From positions 7,028 through 35,881 of the forward strand of contig DGPB01000017.1 in the NCBI GenBank assembly GCA_002390285.1: DNA of 28,854 bases, in the 5' to 3' direction. Every line of letters starts with the position of its first letter. Position 1 is the stretch's first letter. Below are positions 7,512 through 15,279 of this stretch, one piece after another. Both the position numbers and the translations under genes were made by a program. Origin of the DNA: Cellvibrionales bacterium UBA4451 (GTDB taxonomy: Bacteria; Pseudomonadota; Gammaproteobacteria; Pseudomonadales; Porticoccaceae). The notes beneath the pieces are model-generated. The model was not told the DNA's origin and did no database searches. It was given only the letters and a program-made list of their open reading frames with translations.

Positions 7512-8150
7512 CTATTTCAAGCTCTGAGCCAGTCTCGACACCAAACCAGCGACGCTCTTCAGGTGCTCCTGCTGAAGCAAATCCGATAACTTTCGGGGCT
7601 TAAGGTCATGATCCCCATCTTCCAGCCAATGAATTTGTATTGCAGAGCTGAAAGGAATGGACGCAAGCTCATTTGGTTTTCCAAAGGGGTCGCGCGTTCC
7701 CTGAAAAATTATCGTGGGCGTTTTAGTAGCTAGCAGATGCTTCGTGCGCATTTTTTCTGGCTTTCCCGGCGCATGGAATGGATAACCAAAACAACAAAGC
7801 CCAGCCGCACCCAACTCATCAACCACCATACTGGCTATTCGCCCTCCCATGGATTTACCGCCTATTAACAGTGGCCTAGAAAGATCATCTCGCTGAGAAA
7901 TGTCGCTATAAACCTCTCGCCAACAATCAAGCAGCACCGGCGGGCGATCTGGGGGACGTTTTTTACCCATCTCTCGCCGCTGCTGCATATACGGAAATTC
8001 AAAACGCACCACAGCCAGTCCAGCTGCATTGAGTTCTGCCGTCAGAGCCTGCATGTAATCACTGTCCATCGGTGCTCCTGCACCGTGAGCAAATATCAAC
8101 GTACCGCATGGACTAACCCCATCGGCAGGCTGGTCAATTAAATAATTCAT
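7512..8150 (-). CDS. Alpha/beta hydrolase (COG3571, KANL3/Tex30-like)
   Basis: A 212-residue cytosolic alpha/beta hydrolase. The oxyanion region FAHGAGAPMDS is near 20-30, the nucleophile elbow GKSMGGR carries Ser100, the acid is Asp154 in GTRDPFG, and the catalytic His181 is in DGDHDLKPRK. This set and the short length fit the predicted hydrolase group COG3571; the substrate is unknown. Its ATG overlaps the yheU stop (ATGA, 8147-8150), so it is co-translated with yheU. In E. coli, yheU is also next to a hydrolase gene, yheT, but YheT is a different and longer hydrolase family, so the pairing here is only analogous. Confidence 0.85.
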   Translation of the reverse strand: MNYLIDQPADGVSPCGTLIFAHGAGAPMDSDYMQALTAELNAAGLAVVRFEFPYMQQRREMGKKRPPDRPPVLLDCWREVYSDISQRDDLSRPLLIGGKSMGGRIASMVVDELGAAGLCCFGYPFHAPGKPEKMRTKHLLATKTPTIIFQGTRDPFGKPNELASIPFSSAIQIHWLEDGDHDLKPRKLSDLLQQEHLKSVAGLVSRLAQSLK

Positions 8151-8404
8151 GGCGGGTCTTGTTGCCGTTGCTGATCTTGCTGAAACCGCTGGAACTGATA
8201 CTTGGTGAGCAGGGTGCAGCTCTCTGTTTCCGGATCAAATGTGATCACCACATCGCCCCGCTCAATTTGTCTTTTTACTTGCTGAATCTTTGCCTCAAAA
8301 TCCACTTCAGATGGACCATAGTCCGTGCCTTCCCGTGCGACAAAATCTTCGATAATGGCAGTGAGCAACTCGTCTGAAAGGCTAGCTAACGGAATGTCTA
8401 TCAT
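8147..8404 (-). CDS. yheU: YheU family protein (UPF0270)
   Basis: An 85-residue small cytosolic protein. The N-terminus IDIPLASLSDELLTAIIEDF followed by VAREGTDYG is characteristic of YheU/UPF0270, whose function is unknown. The C-terminus is extended by a Gln-rich tail (QRFQQDQQRQQDPP). It sits 3 bases downstream of the methyltransferase-like gene and overlaps the hydrolase gene by 4 bases, so all three are almost certainly one transcript. Confidence 0.88.
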   Translation of the reverse strand: MIDIPLASLSDELLTAIIEDFVAREGTDYGPSEVDFEAKIQQVKRQIERGDVVITFDPETESCTLLTKYQFQRFQQDQQRQQDPP

Positions 8405-8407
8405 GGT

Positions 8408-9217
8408 CTATTCCGGCTTTCTAAATTTAAGCGTCATGCGGTCGCTCTCACCGATAGTCACATACTTATTACGATCCAAATTTTTCAATCGCAAGGTTGG
8501 CGGCAGAGTCCACACACCCTTGGGGTGTGCCTTAACATCCTTGGCGTTACGATTAATCTCAGATTTTTCTTCCAACACAAATCCAGCCTTTTCAGCCAGA
8601 TCAATCACGTATTGCTCCGTCATATAACCACTGGTTTTCATGGTTTCCCAATCTGTACCCTCTAATGCTCTGTGCTCCACAACACCCAGCACACCGCCCG
8701 ATTTTAATGCCTTATAAAATAATGCAAAGGCATTGGCTTCACTCTCTGAGCGCAACCAGTTGTGGACATTACGAAAGGTCAGCACCTGATCGGCACGTCC
8801 ATCTGGCACAGTTAATTCGTTACGCTTGGGATCAAAGGACGCCATAACAACTTGACCATATACGTTGGGGTGCTCAGCCAGTTTTTTCACAAACTGCTCA
8901 TGGTAGTCGTCATAAAATGCCACACCCATTCCCGTGGGGAAGTGTGCGGCATAAAGGGTTCCCGTTTGAAGTTGGGGCGCCAGTATCTCGGTATACCATC
9001 CCTTTCCGGGCCAGATTTCCACCACAGTCATTTCTGGCTCCACACCAAAGAATTTCAGGGTTTCCAGCGGATGACGATATTGATCTCGCAGTACAAACTC
9101 CGGGGTGCGGTGAGCACCCTGCAGAGCGCTCTCAAGAACGTCCGCCTGTGCACTAACGGATGATCCAAAACCGATAGACATCAGTAGTACCGCCAACATA
9201 AATCGTACCTTCTTCAT
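8408..9217 (-). CDS. Exported SAM-methyltransferase-like protein (COG4798)
   Basis: A 269-residue protein with a clear Sec signal peptide: basic MKKVR, a hydrophobic stretch at about 6-18, and likely cleavage after SAQA near residue 25. The mature part has a class I methyltransferase-like fold with motif I altered to VVEIWPGKGWYTEILAP (65-81) in place of the usual DxGxGxG. It continues with a FRNVHNWLRS segment and VLGVVEHRA. This fits the predicted methyltransferase group COG4798, whose members often have signal peptides. Whether it binds SAM outside the cytoplasm, where SAM is not normally available, is unknown. The start is well supported by GGGAGA 6 bases upstream. First gene of the operon with yheU and the hydrolase. 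Confidence 0.85.
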   Translation of the reverse strand: MKKVRFMLAVLLMSIGFGSSVSAQADVLESALQGAHRTPEFVLRDQYRHPLETLKFFGVEPEMTVVEIWPGKGWYTEILAPQLQTGTLYAAHFPTGMGVAFYDDYHEQFVKKLAEHPNVYGQVVMASFDPKRNELTVPDGRADQVLTFRNVHNWLRSESEANAFALFYKALKSGGVLGVVEHRALEGTDWETMKTSGYMTEQYVIDLAEKAGFVLEEKSEINRNAKDVKAHPKGVWTLPPTLRLKNLDRNKYVTIGESDRMTLKFRKPE

Positions 9218-9278
9218 CGACTTCTCCCTACCTTACACTTCCAGCCACAATCAGTTGGATACCTGATTCATTCCAGCG

Positions 9279-9307
9279 TTCCCAGGTCATAATTGATACG
9301 GCATAAT
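9279..9307 (+). promoter_or_regulatory. Possible sigma70 promoter of the ACT-domain gene
   Basis: TTCCCA (9279-9284, 4 of 6 matches to TTGACA), a 17-base spacer and CATAAT (9302-9307, 5 of 6 matches to TATAAT) would start transcription near 9314, giving a leader of about 26 bases. The leader ends with a perfect 12-base palindrome AGAAGATCTTCT (9328-9339) that touches the ATG. Confidence 0.35.
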
Positions 9308-9339
9308 ATCCACATACCCAGCCATCAAGAAGATCTTCT

Positions 9340-9855
9340 ATGAACCACTATCTCGCCCTCACTATTATTGCAGATGATCGCCCAGGCATTATCGAAAAAG
9401 TAGCCGACGTAGTTAGCGCAAACGGTGGTAATTGGCTGGAAAGCAACATGTCACGCCTGGCCGGAAAATTTGCCGGCATTTTGTTGGTGGATATTGCCGA
9501 AGAGAAGCAAACCGCCCTATTAGAGGCTCTAAACACCCTTGGAAACCAAGGTATCCGTGTTAGCGGTGAAACCAGCGTAGGTACTGAACAGCCCCAGGGA
9601 GAACACCTTATGTTAACCGTAGTGGGCAACGACAGGCCCGGTATTGTTGGTGAACTGTCATCCCTTCTAGCTCGCCTGCATGTGAATGTGGAAGAACTGA
9701 GTACCAGCTGTGAAGATGCGCCCATGAGTTCAGAAACGCTGTTTCGCGCCACAGCGAAAATTAGCCTGCCAAGCTCTGGCCTTAACCGCGATCAGCTACA
9801 GAATGAACTAGAATCCCTTTCAGATGACTTAATGGTGGAGCTGGAGAGCGTTTAA
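9340..9855 (+). CDS. GcvR-like protein with two ACT domains
   Basis: A 171-residue protein made of two tandem ACT domains, about residues 3-75 (ALTIIADDRPGIIEKVADVV) and 90-170 (LTVVGNDRPGIVGELSSLLA). Each carries the D-R-P-G-I turn that usually contacts a ligand. This is the layout of the glycine cleavage repressor accessory protein GcvR, which binds GcvA and senses glycine. No gcvA or glycine cleavage genes are present here, so the role is inferred from family only. The ATG at 9340 fits the conserved N-terminus (MNHYLALT), but no clear Shine-Dalgarno precedes it. Confidence 0.85.
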   Translation: MNHYLALTIIADDRPGIIEKVADVVSANGGNWLESNMSRLAGKFAGILLVDIAEEKQTALLEALNTLGNQGIRVSGETSVGTEQPQGEHLMLTVVGNDRPGIVGELSSLLARLHVNVEELSTSCEDAPMSSETLFRATAKISLPSSGLNRDQLQNELESLSDDLMVELESV

Positions 9856-9901
9856 TACCGAAAGACACCCGTACTGAACGGCTTTGAACATAACAGGGCC
9901 A

Positions 9902-10672
9902 TCAACCCACAAGCCCTTTCAGCAGCACCCCAACACCATATGCCATGGCAGCGGCAATGCCGCCCACACCCACTGTCTCAAGGCCAGATAGAAGCCAATA
10001 CTGCTCCACGAATTTACCTTTTACCGCGCCTACCCAGAAAAAAGCCACCGCGGTTAGAGCGATAGACCATCCAAAGGTATTCTCAACCGTGCCTGGCAAG
10101 ACCCAATTTGTCACATAGGTAATCAACGGCACGAACCCAACTATACAAAAGGCTACAAAGGTCGCTAGACCACCTTTAACTGCATCGTGTTCCTGCAAAG
10201 ACATGCCATGCTCTTCCTGTAGCATGGTATCTACCCATTTCTCTTTATCGGAGACAATCACCTCAACGGCATCCTCCAATAACTGTCCCTTAAACCCTTT
10301 CATAGCGAAGATTTGACGAACTTCTTCTTTCTCCCCTTCAGGGAATTTTTCAATCTCCTCCAGTTCCATCTGACGAACGTTAATTCGATGCTGATTCTCC
10401 GCTCGGATACCGAGAAAATTACTGACCGCCATGCTGAAGCCATCGGCTAACAGGTTGGCAAAACCGAGAATAATAACAACACCCGGAGCCATCCCCGCTC
10501 CCGCCACACCAGCCACAATGGCGAAGGTAGTGATAGCACCATCGACAGCACCAAAAATAAATTCTTTGAGGTAAATAGAGTCCGGCCCGTCGGCCAAACG
10601 CTTGGCGATTAAATGTGGATGGTGGTGGTCCTTGGCGTGATCAAGGCTCTTCTGGTCGTCGGGGCTTTCCAT
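9902..10672 (-). CDS. VIT1/CCC1 family membrane transporter (probable iron/manganese)
   Basis: An inner membrane protein of the VIT/CCC1 family, whose known members move Fe2+ or Mn2+ by proton exchange. Membrane segments are visible at FGAVDGAITTFAIVAGVAGAG, VVIILGFANLLADGFSMAVS, LATFVAFCIVGFVPLITYV, IALTAVAFFWVGAV and a C-terminal VGGIAAAMAYGVGVLL. Between segments 2 and 3 is the acidic cytosolic metal-binding helix pair (QMELEEIEKFPEGEKEEV) typical of the family. I choose the ATG at 10672 (256 residues) with GGGAG 7 bases upstream; the frame is open to 10744, but that extension is not hydrophobic or conserved-looking. An N-terminal His-rich DHAKDHHHPHL may also bind metal. Confidence 0.88.
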   Translation of the reverse strand: MESPDDQKSLDHAKDHHHPHLIAKRLADGPDSIYLKEFIFGAVDGAITTFAIVAGVAGAGMAPGVVIILGFANLLADGFSMAVSNFLGIRAENQHRINVRQMELEEIEKFPEGEKEEVRQIFAMKGFKGQLLEDAVEVIVSDKEKWVDTMLQEEHGMSLQEHDAVKGGLATFVAFCIVGFVPLITYVTNWVLPGTVENTFGWSIALTAVAFFWVGAVKGKFVEQYWLLSGLETVGVGGIAAAMAYGVGVLLKGLVG

Positions 10673-10761
10673 TAATACTCCCATGTCGTTAAAACGATAA
10701 CTTGCAGGCCAGCTCTGGTCATTTGACCAAGCAAACTGCATCATACCGAAGAGGAAATTTT

Positions 10762-10782
10762 ATGCACCCTACCCCATGTTAA
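10762..10782 (+). CDS. Six-codon upstream ORF overlapping the trmL start
   Basis: ATG at 10762 opens a 6-codon frame (M-H-P-T-P-C) that stops with TAA inside trmL codons 2-3. A GAGGAAA Shine-Dalgarno sits about 7 bases before this ATG but 20 or more bases before the trmL ATG at 10776. Ribosomes may load here and reinitiate at trmL. It may equally be fortuitous. Confidence 0.3.
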   Translation: MHPTPC

Positions 10783-11240
10783 ATATCGTTCTGTTTGAAC
10801 CTGAAATCCCACCCAATACTGGCAACATTATCCGGCTCTCCGCCAACACTGGGTTTGCGCTGCATTTGGTTGAGCCTCTTGGCTTTGAGCTTGATGACAA
10901 ACGGCTGCGTCGAGCTGGTCTCGATTATCGAGAATGGCAAGATGCCAAGGTACATGCCAACTGGGAATGTTTTATAACAAGCGAAAAGCCTGACCGGCTG
11001 TTTGCTATCAGTACTAAGGGGCACACCCGCTATACAGATATTGCCTTTCAGCCGGGAGACACGCTGGTATTCGGCCCAGAAACCCGCGGCCTTACTCAGG
11101 CGTTTCGCGATGCTCTGCCACCAGAGCATATACTGCGCGTCCCCATGCAGGCACAAAGTCGTAGCCTGAACCTATCCAACACCGTGGCACTGATTGTTTA
11201 TGAGGCCTGGCGGCAATTGGACTTTGATGGTGCGGTGTAA
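10776..11240 (+). CDS. trmL: tRNA (cytidine/uridine-34-2'-O)-methyltransferase TrmL
   Basis: A SPOUT-class enzyme that 2'-O-methylates the wobble nucleotide of tRNA-Leu isoacceptors CmAA and cmnm5UmAA, using SAM. The 154 residues match the family. Diagnostic blocks are NIVLFEPEIPPNTGNIIRL at the N-terminus (contacts tRNA), DDKRLRRAGLDY, LVFGPETRGL (knot), and RVPMQAQSRSLNLSNTVALI with the SAM-binding trefoil knot at the C-terminus. The start at MLNIVLF agrees with E. coli TrmL. The Shine-Dalgarno is better placed for a tiny upstream frame than for this gene. Its neighbours fldB and mnmC follow on the same strand. Confidence 0.95.
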   Translation: MLNIVLFEPEIPPNTGNIIRLSANTGFALHLVEPLGFELDDKRLRRAGLDYREWQDAKVHANWECFITSEKPDRLFAISTKGHTRYTDIAFQPGDTLVFGPETRGLTQAFRDALPPEHILRVPMQAQSRSLNLSNTVALIVYEAWRQLDFDGAV

Positions 11241-11338
11241 GGTATACATTATGTGTAATGAATACTTAGTAAATGCAGTCTAAAATAAATCTTCGTAAAA
11301 TCTCTGCACCCTAACTAATATCGAGAAGACAACCCAAC

Positions 11339-11911
11339 ATGAACCGCCCAGCAAATAGGGATCAAGCGCCGATCGGATTATTCTACGGGTCATCCACCTG
11401 CTATACAGAAATTGTCTCTGAAAAAATTGCTGACGAGCTGAACACTGCGTTCGGCGACACAGTGGTCGATATTTACAATGTAGCTGAAGAACCCATCACC
11501 ACGATGGAGGCGTATGACCTTCTGATATTGGGCATTCCTACTTGGGACTATGGCGAGCTACAGGAAGATTGGGAAAATATCTGGGACGACATTGATACTC
11601 TCGATCTCTCTGGAAAAACAGTCGCGTTATTCGGCCTCGGAGACCAAGAGGGTTACCCCGAATGGTTTCTCGATGCACTGGGGTATCTCTGGGCAAAAGT
11701 GTGTAATCAGGGTGCCAAAACTGTAGGCTACTGGCCGGTAACCGGGTTTGAATTTAACGAATCAAAAGCACTAACTTCCGATCAACAACATTTTGTTGGG
11801 CTGGCCATCGACGATGAAAACCAGTTTGATCTCACAGATCAAAGAATCACACTTTGGTGCAAGCAAATCCTAAGAGAGTTTGAGCTAAATACAGACACAG
11901 ATCAGCATTAA
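11339..11911 (+). CDS. fldB: Flavodoxin FldB
   Basis: A 190-residue long-chain flavodoxin, a FMN-binding low-potential electron carrier in the cytosol. IGLFYGSSTCYTE, the phosphate-binding loop, is the FldB-specific form; FldA has GSDTGNTE instead. The FMN-binding ILGIPTWDYGELQEDW and the FGLGDQEGYPEWFLDALG blocks follow. The start is ATG at 11339, giving a short N-terminal extension (MNRPANRDQA). It lies between trmL and mnmC. A CATTA-TGTG-TAATG dyad is in the leader region (11247-11260). A second flavodoxin of FldA type is encoded at 21613-22179. Confidence 0.92.
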   Translation: MNRPANRDQAPIGLFYGSSTCYTEIVSEKIADELNTAFGDTVVDIYNVAEEPITTMEAYDLLILGIPTWDYGELQEDWENIWDDIDTLDLSGKTVALFGLGDQEGYPEWFLDALGYLWAKVCNQGAKTVGYWPVTGFEFNESKALTSDQQHFVGLAIDDENQFDLTDQRITLWCKQILREFELNTDTDQH

Positions 11912-11968
11912 ACACCGCATTACGGTTACCAATGCACACGCTGCAAGACACGCTATGTAAGGCACCTT

Positions 11969-14044
11969 ATGTCAAAGCCATCACCGGAAATCATCCAGCC
12001 TGCGACAATCCGATGGCGAGACCATGGCCAACCGGTTTCAACGGTATTTGATGATGTTTATTTCAACAGTGACGGTGGTATCGATGAAAGTCGTTATGTG
12101 TTTTTGGAGCAGAATGGCCTTCCCGAGCGATGGGCTAACAACCCTGGCGGCTCATTTACTATTGGTGAAACGGGCTTCGGTACCGGGCTCAACTTTTTAG
12201 TAGCGGCCCAAGCTTGGCTGGATAAGACAAGCACAGGCACCCTTCACTTTGTCTCCGTCGAGAAATTCCCCCTGACCACAAAAGACCTTCAACAGTCACT
12301 TAAATTATGGCCCGTGTTAAAGACACTCGCCGATGAATTAGTTCAGTTATACCCCCCAGCCACCCCCGGAATTCATCGCCTCCAACTCGCCAACAAGCGC
12401 ATTACCCTAACCCTGATGTATGGCGAGGCTAACCCTATGTTCGCCTCACTAAAATGCAGTGATCACCCCTTATTTCATCAGCAGGGCAACCCCGTTATTG
12501 ATGCTTGGTTTCTAGATGGTTTCACCCCCGTTAAAAACCCGGCAATGTGGACCAATGAACTGTTTCAAACCATTGCTGATCTCAGCGGACCAGATACCAC
12601 CATCAGCACCTTTACCTCAGCATGCCGTGTTCAACGCGGGCTGCAAAACGCCGGTTTTGATATTGAAAAAATCCCCGGAATTAACAGAAAGCGTGAAATG
12701 CTTCGGGGTACTTTCACCAATTCTGAGGCTAACACGAGCAAAGCATCTGAATCAGACTGGACACCCTCCACGTTTAATTCACACCACCAACCACCCTGGT
12801 ATTTGACACCCATCACCAAAAAACCGGAATCCGCTATCGTGCTGGGTGGCGGTATCGCAGGCTGCGCCACAGCTCGGTCACTGGCTGAGCGCGGTATTCC
12901 CGTCACACTCATAGAGCGACACCCGCAATTAGGCCAGGAAGGCTCAGGCAACCCACAAGGCATTCTTTATCCCAAGCTGTCTACCGGCACCTCCGTCCTA
13001 GCACGTTTTGGGCTAACTGCGCTGCTACATGCCAGCCGCTATCACAGTGCATTTTTGGATAGTAATGCAACCGGAACTGAAGCTGCCATAGGTAGTCGTT
13101 GCGGCGTGCTGGTGTTACCTGCGTCGGAAAAAGATAAAGACAAGTTTGAACAACTCGCCGAACTGTTTCCCACCGATCTTGTACAGCTACATGAAGGAGA
13201 ACAGCTTAATCAAACGGCAGGAATGTCTCTGGCCAACCACTTCGGACTATTTTTCCCCACACTCGGCTGGATAAAACCTCCGGTAGCCTGCCAAATGCTC
13301 ACCGAACACCCATTAATTACCGTTCAAACAGCAGACGTGGCCGATATCGAGCTTCAACAAAACGGCTGGCATGCACGTGATGAGGCTGGGAACACCATAG
13401 CGGCGGCTCAGGTGATGGTGATTGCCGGTGGTTTTGACAGCAGTCAATTCAGCCAAACAAATCATCTTTTTGTTAAAAAAATTCGCGGACAAATCAGCCA
13501 GCTTCCTGCTACACCACAAAGCACTGAGCTGAAAACCGTACTCTGTGGAGAGGGCTATATTGCCCCTGCCATAGGCGGCATACACACCCTCGGCGCCACC
13601 TATAACTTTGGTGAAACCAGCACCGCTGTTCGCACAAAAGATCACCAAATCAACTTGCAACAACTCGCCACCACCGATGCAGCTGTGGCAGAAACCTTTG
13701 ACCCAGTGGACATCGATAACTTGCAGGGCCGTGCCGCCTTCCGCTGTACCACACCGGATTACCTTCCCATCGCTGGGCCAGCACCTAAACTGGATGATTA
13801 TCTGAACGACTATGCGTTATTAAGAAAAAATGCCCGCGCTCACATACCCATAGCAGGCAACAGTTGGCCCGGGTTATATCTCAATATGGGTCATGGTTCG
13901 CGGGGGCTGAGTTACGCCCCAATTTGTGCAGAATTATTAGCCAGTCAAATTTGTGGTGAAGTGCCGCCACTGGAACTGGATTTACGGCAGGCCGTACATC
14001 CAGGGCGGTTTATTATCCGGGATTTAATACGGAAGAAACGTTAA
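11969..14044 (+). CDS. mnmC: Bifunctional tRNA mnm5s2U34 biosynthesis protein MnmC
   Basis: Catalyses the last two steps of 5-methylaminomethyl-2-thiouridine formation at tRNA position 34. The C-terminal FAD oxidase domain converts cmnm5U to nm5U, and the N-terminal domain methylates nm5U to mnm5U with SAM. In 691 residues, the N-terminal SAM motif is FTIGETGFGTGLNFL (about 63-77) and the catalytic DAWFLDGFTPVKNP is near 174-187. The C-terminal FAD dinucleotide-binding VLGGGIAGCATARSL is near 290-304, and the GHGSRGL block is near the end. Both domains look intact. It follows fldB by 57 bases and an AAGG element precedes its ATG. DUF502 converges from the other side with 23 bases between stops. 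Confidence 0.95.
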   Translation: MSKPSPEIIQPATIRWRDHGQPVSTVFDDVYFNSDGGIDESRYVFLEQNGLPERWANNPGGSFTIGETGFGTGLNFLVAAQAWLDKTSTGTLHFVSVEKFPLTTKDLQQSLKLWPVLKTLADELVQLYPPATPGIHRLQLANKRITLTLMYGEANPMFASLKCSDHPLFHQQGNPVIDAWFLDGFTPVKNPAMWTNELFQTIADLSGPDTTISTFTSACRVQRGLQNAGFDIEKIPGINRKREMLRGTFTNSEANTSKASESDWTPSTFNSHHQPPWYLTPITKKPESAIVLGGGIAGCATARSLAERGIPVTLIERHPQLGQEGSGNPQGILYPKLSTGTSVLARFGLTALLHASRYHSAFLDSNATGTEAAIGSRCGVLVLPASEKDKDKFEQLAELFPTDLVQLHEGEQLNQTAGMSLANHFGLFFPTLGWIKPPVACQMLTEHPLITVQTADVADIELQQNGWHARDEAGNTIAAAQVMVIAGGFDSSQFSQTNHLFVKKIRGQISQLPATPQSTELKTVLCGEGYIAPAIGGIHTLGATYNFGETSTAVRTKDHQINLQQLATTDAAVAETFDPVDIDNLQGRAAFRCTTPDYLPIAGPAPKLDDYLNDYALLRKNARAHIPIAGNSWPGLYLNMGHGSRGLSYAPICAELLASQICGEVPPLELDLRQAVHPGRFIIRDLIRKKR

Positions 14045-14067
14045 CGCCCATGATCAGCAAAACGGGA

Positions 14068-14697
14068 TTATGCCTCCCCTTCCACACTGCGCTTAGACAA
14101 CATTTCCACCGAACCAGAACCACAGCCAATGATGGTACGCATCGCCTCTTCCACCGACACGTTAGGTAATAGCTCCACACACTCGCTAGGCAAATGATAA
14201 ATCACCCCCGAGGTGGGAATCGGTGCAGTGGGAACAAATACCGTGAAGCTACCATCCGGGTGACGACTCGTCACAATCGCAGTAACACTCACCGGACATT
14301 CGGCACCATAAATGCGAGCCAATGCAGGCTCTCCATTTAATAAATTGGTTTCACCGCTGCCGCCAAGAAACTGAGAAACGACTTCGCGGATAGTTTTATA
14401 ACCCGGTGCCAGCTTAACCAACCAGCTATCCACTTTTTCGTGAAGCCATCCCCCCACTTGGGTTCTGATCAATAAGCCAATAAAAAAACACGCCCCAATA
14501 ATCATGACAAAAGCCAGCAATGTAGCCAAAAACTCACTGATCGCAGCTTGCTCTGTCAGCACTTCAGTCAATGGACGGATAAATTCCGACACCAAGCCAA
14601 AGACCCATAGAAATATCAGCGCCAACAGTGCGATGGGCAGTACCACAATCAGACCACCGAGAATGGTCAAAGAAAGGAAAGAACGCAGACGAGTCAT
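14068..14697 (-). CDS. DUF502 family inner membrane protein
   Basis: A 209-residue protein of the DUF502 family, which has no established function. Two membrane segments are visible: SLTILGGLIVVLPIALLALI (about 7-26) and FLATLLAFVMIIGACFFIGL (about 56-75). The cytosolic or periplasmic domain that follows carries the family hallmark TVFVPTAPIPTSG and IYHLPSECVELLP. The frame opens with TTG at 14703; I prefer the ATG two codons later at 14697. The upstream Shine-Dalgarno is weak. It converges with mnmC and shows no operon partner. Confidence 0.88.
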   Translation of the reverse strand: MTRLRSFLSLTILGGLIVVLPIALLALIFLWVFGLVSEFIRPLTEVLTEQAAISEFLATLLAFVMIIGACFFIGLLIRTQVGGWLHEKVDSWLVKLAPGYKTIREVVSQFLGGSGETNLLNGEPALARIYGAECPVSVTAIVTSRHPDGSFTVFVPTAPIPTSGVIYHLPSECVELLPNVSVEEAMRTIIGCGSGSVEMLSKRSVEGEA

Positions 14698-15279
14698 AAT
14701 CAAATCTCTACAAGTAGGAGACTAGGATAGCAATAAAGCGAGGCTGATAAAAAACTGTCTGCTTCACCCCCTAATGGGAATTTACACCTAACCCAGCTTT
14801 TTGTTTTGTGGGTTATAAAAATCGATAGCATTTCTACTCAATACATTTCTTGCCCCACCCTCACCTAACGCATCAATCACCCGTAGAAAATCATTATCAC
14901 TGTAGGGAATGCGCGACAGGGTCATCATTTTTTATAGTTAAAACAAGGTATTGAGATAAACAAAGGGTTTTGTTGGCTGACATAACGAGACTTTCCTTAA
15001 TTCTTTATGGCGTTCCTTTGCTTACAACCTAAGCTCCCTTGAGCATATACCTGTCTCTTTAAAAATCAAGAGGTTGCATTGCCTGTAAATATGATAGGAG
15101 GACTCAGCCCGCTGTTCCCGGGACTTTTATCAATGGAATTTCGACCCAGACACTTTAGGTGGCATGCTGTACCCTTTCTTTCTACCGACCACTATCGAAC
15201 TGGTATCATGCCTCCCCTAATTAACTGCCTCTACTTAACAGACCCTATTTAACTAGCCCGATTTACTTGGTCTCCACCT
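14698..15279. other. Gene-poor intergenic region between DUF502 and AEC genes
   Basis: About 580 bases with no full gene. On the minus strand it holds a 46-codon frame that may be the C-terminal remnant of an amidohydrolase (14788-14928). The rest (14930-15279) is AT-rich on the left, and I see no RNA gene, strong promoter or repeat. A 54-codon plus-strand frame from 15091 looks random. The leader of the AEC gene starts somewhere in the right part. Confidence 0.6.
14788..14928 (-). pseudogene. Possible C-terminal remnant of an amidohydrolase-type gene
   Basis: A 46-residue frame starting MMTLSRIPYSDNDFLRVIDA and continuing LGEGGARNVLSRNAIDFY-NP. The ending, with a helix followed by an N-A-x-x-F/L-Y motif, resembles the last 30-40 residues of amidohydrolase (metal-dependent hydrolase, TIM barrel) proteins, where a glycine/alanine-rich helix leads to a terminal N-A-x-x-L/F-Y/F. 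An in-frame TAA lies only two codons before the ATG pair, so the rest of the gene is missing. The resemblance is by eye. It could also be a chance small ORF. Confidence 0.35.

Noticed and set aside
15091..15255. 54-codon plus-strand frame in the gap before the AEC gene
   Set aside because: No motif, no ribosome site, and an unusual mixed composition; judged chance.
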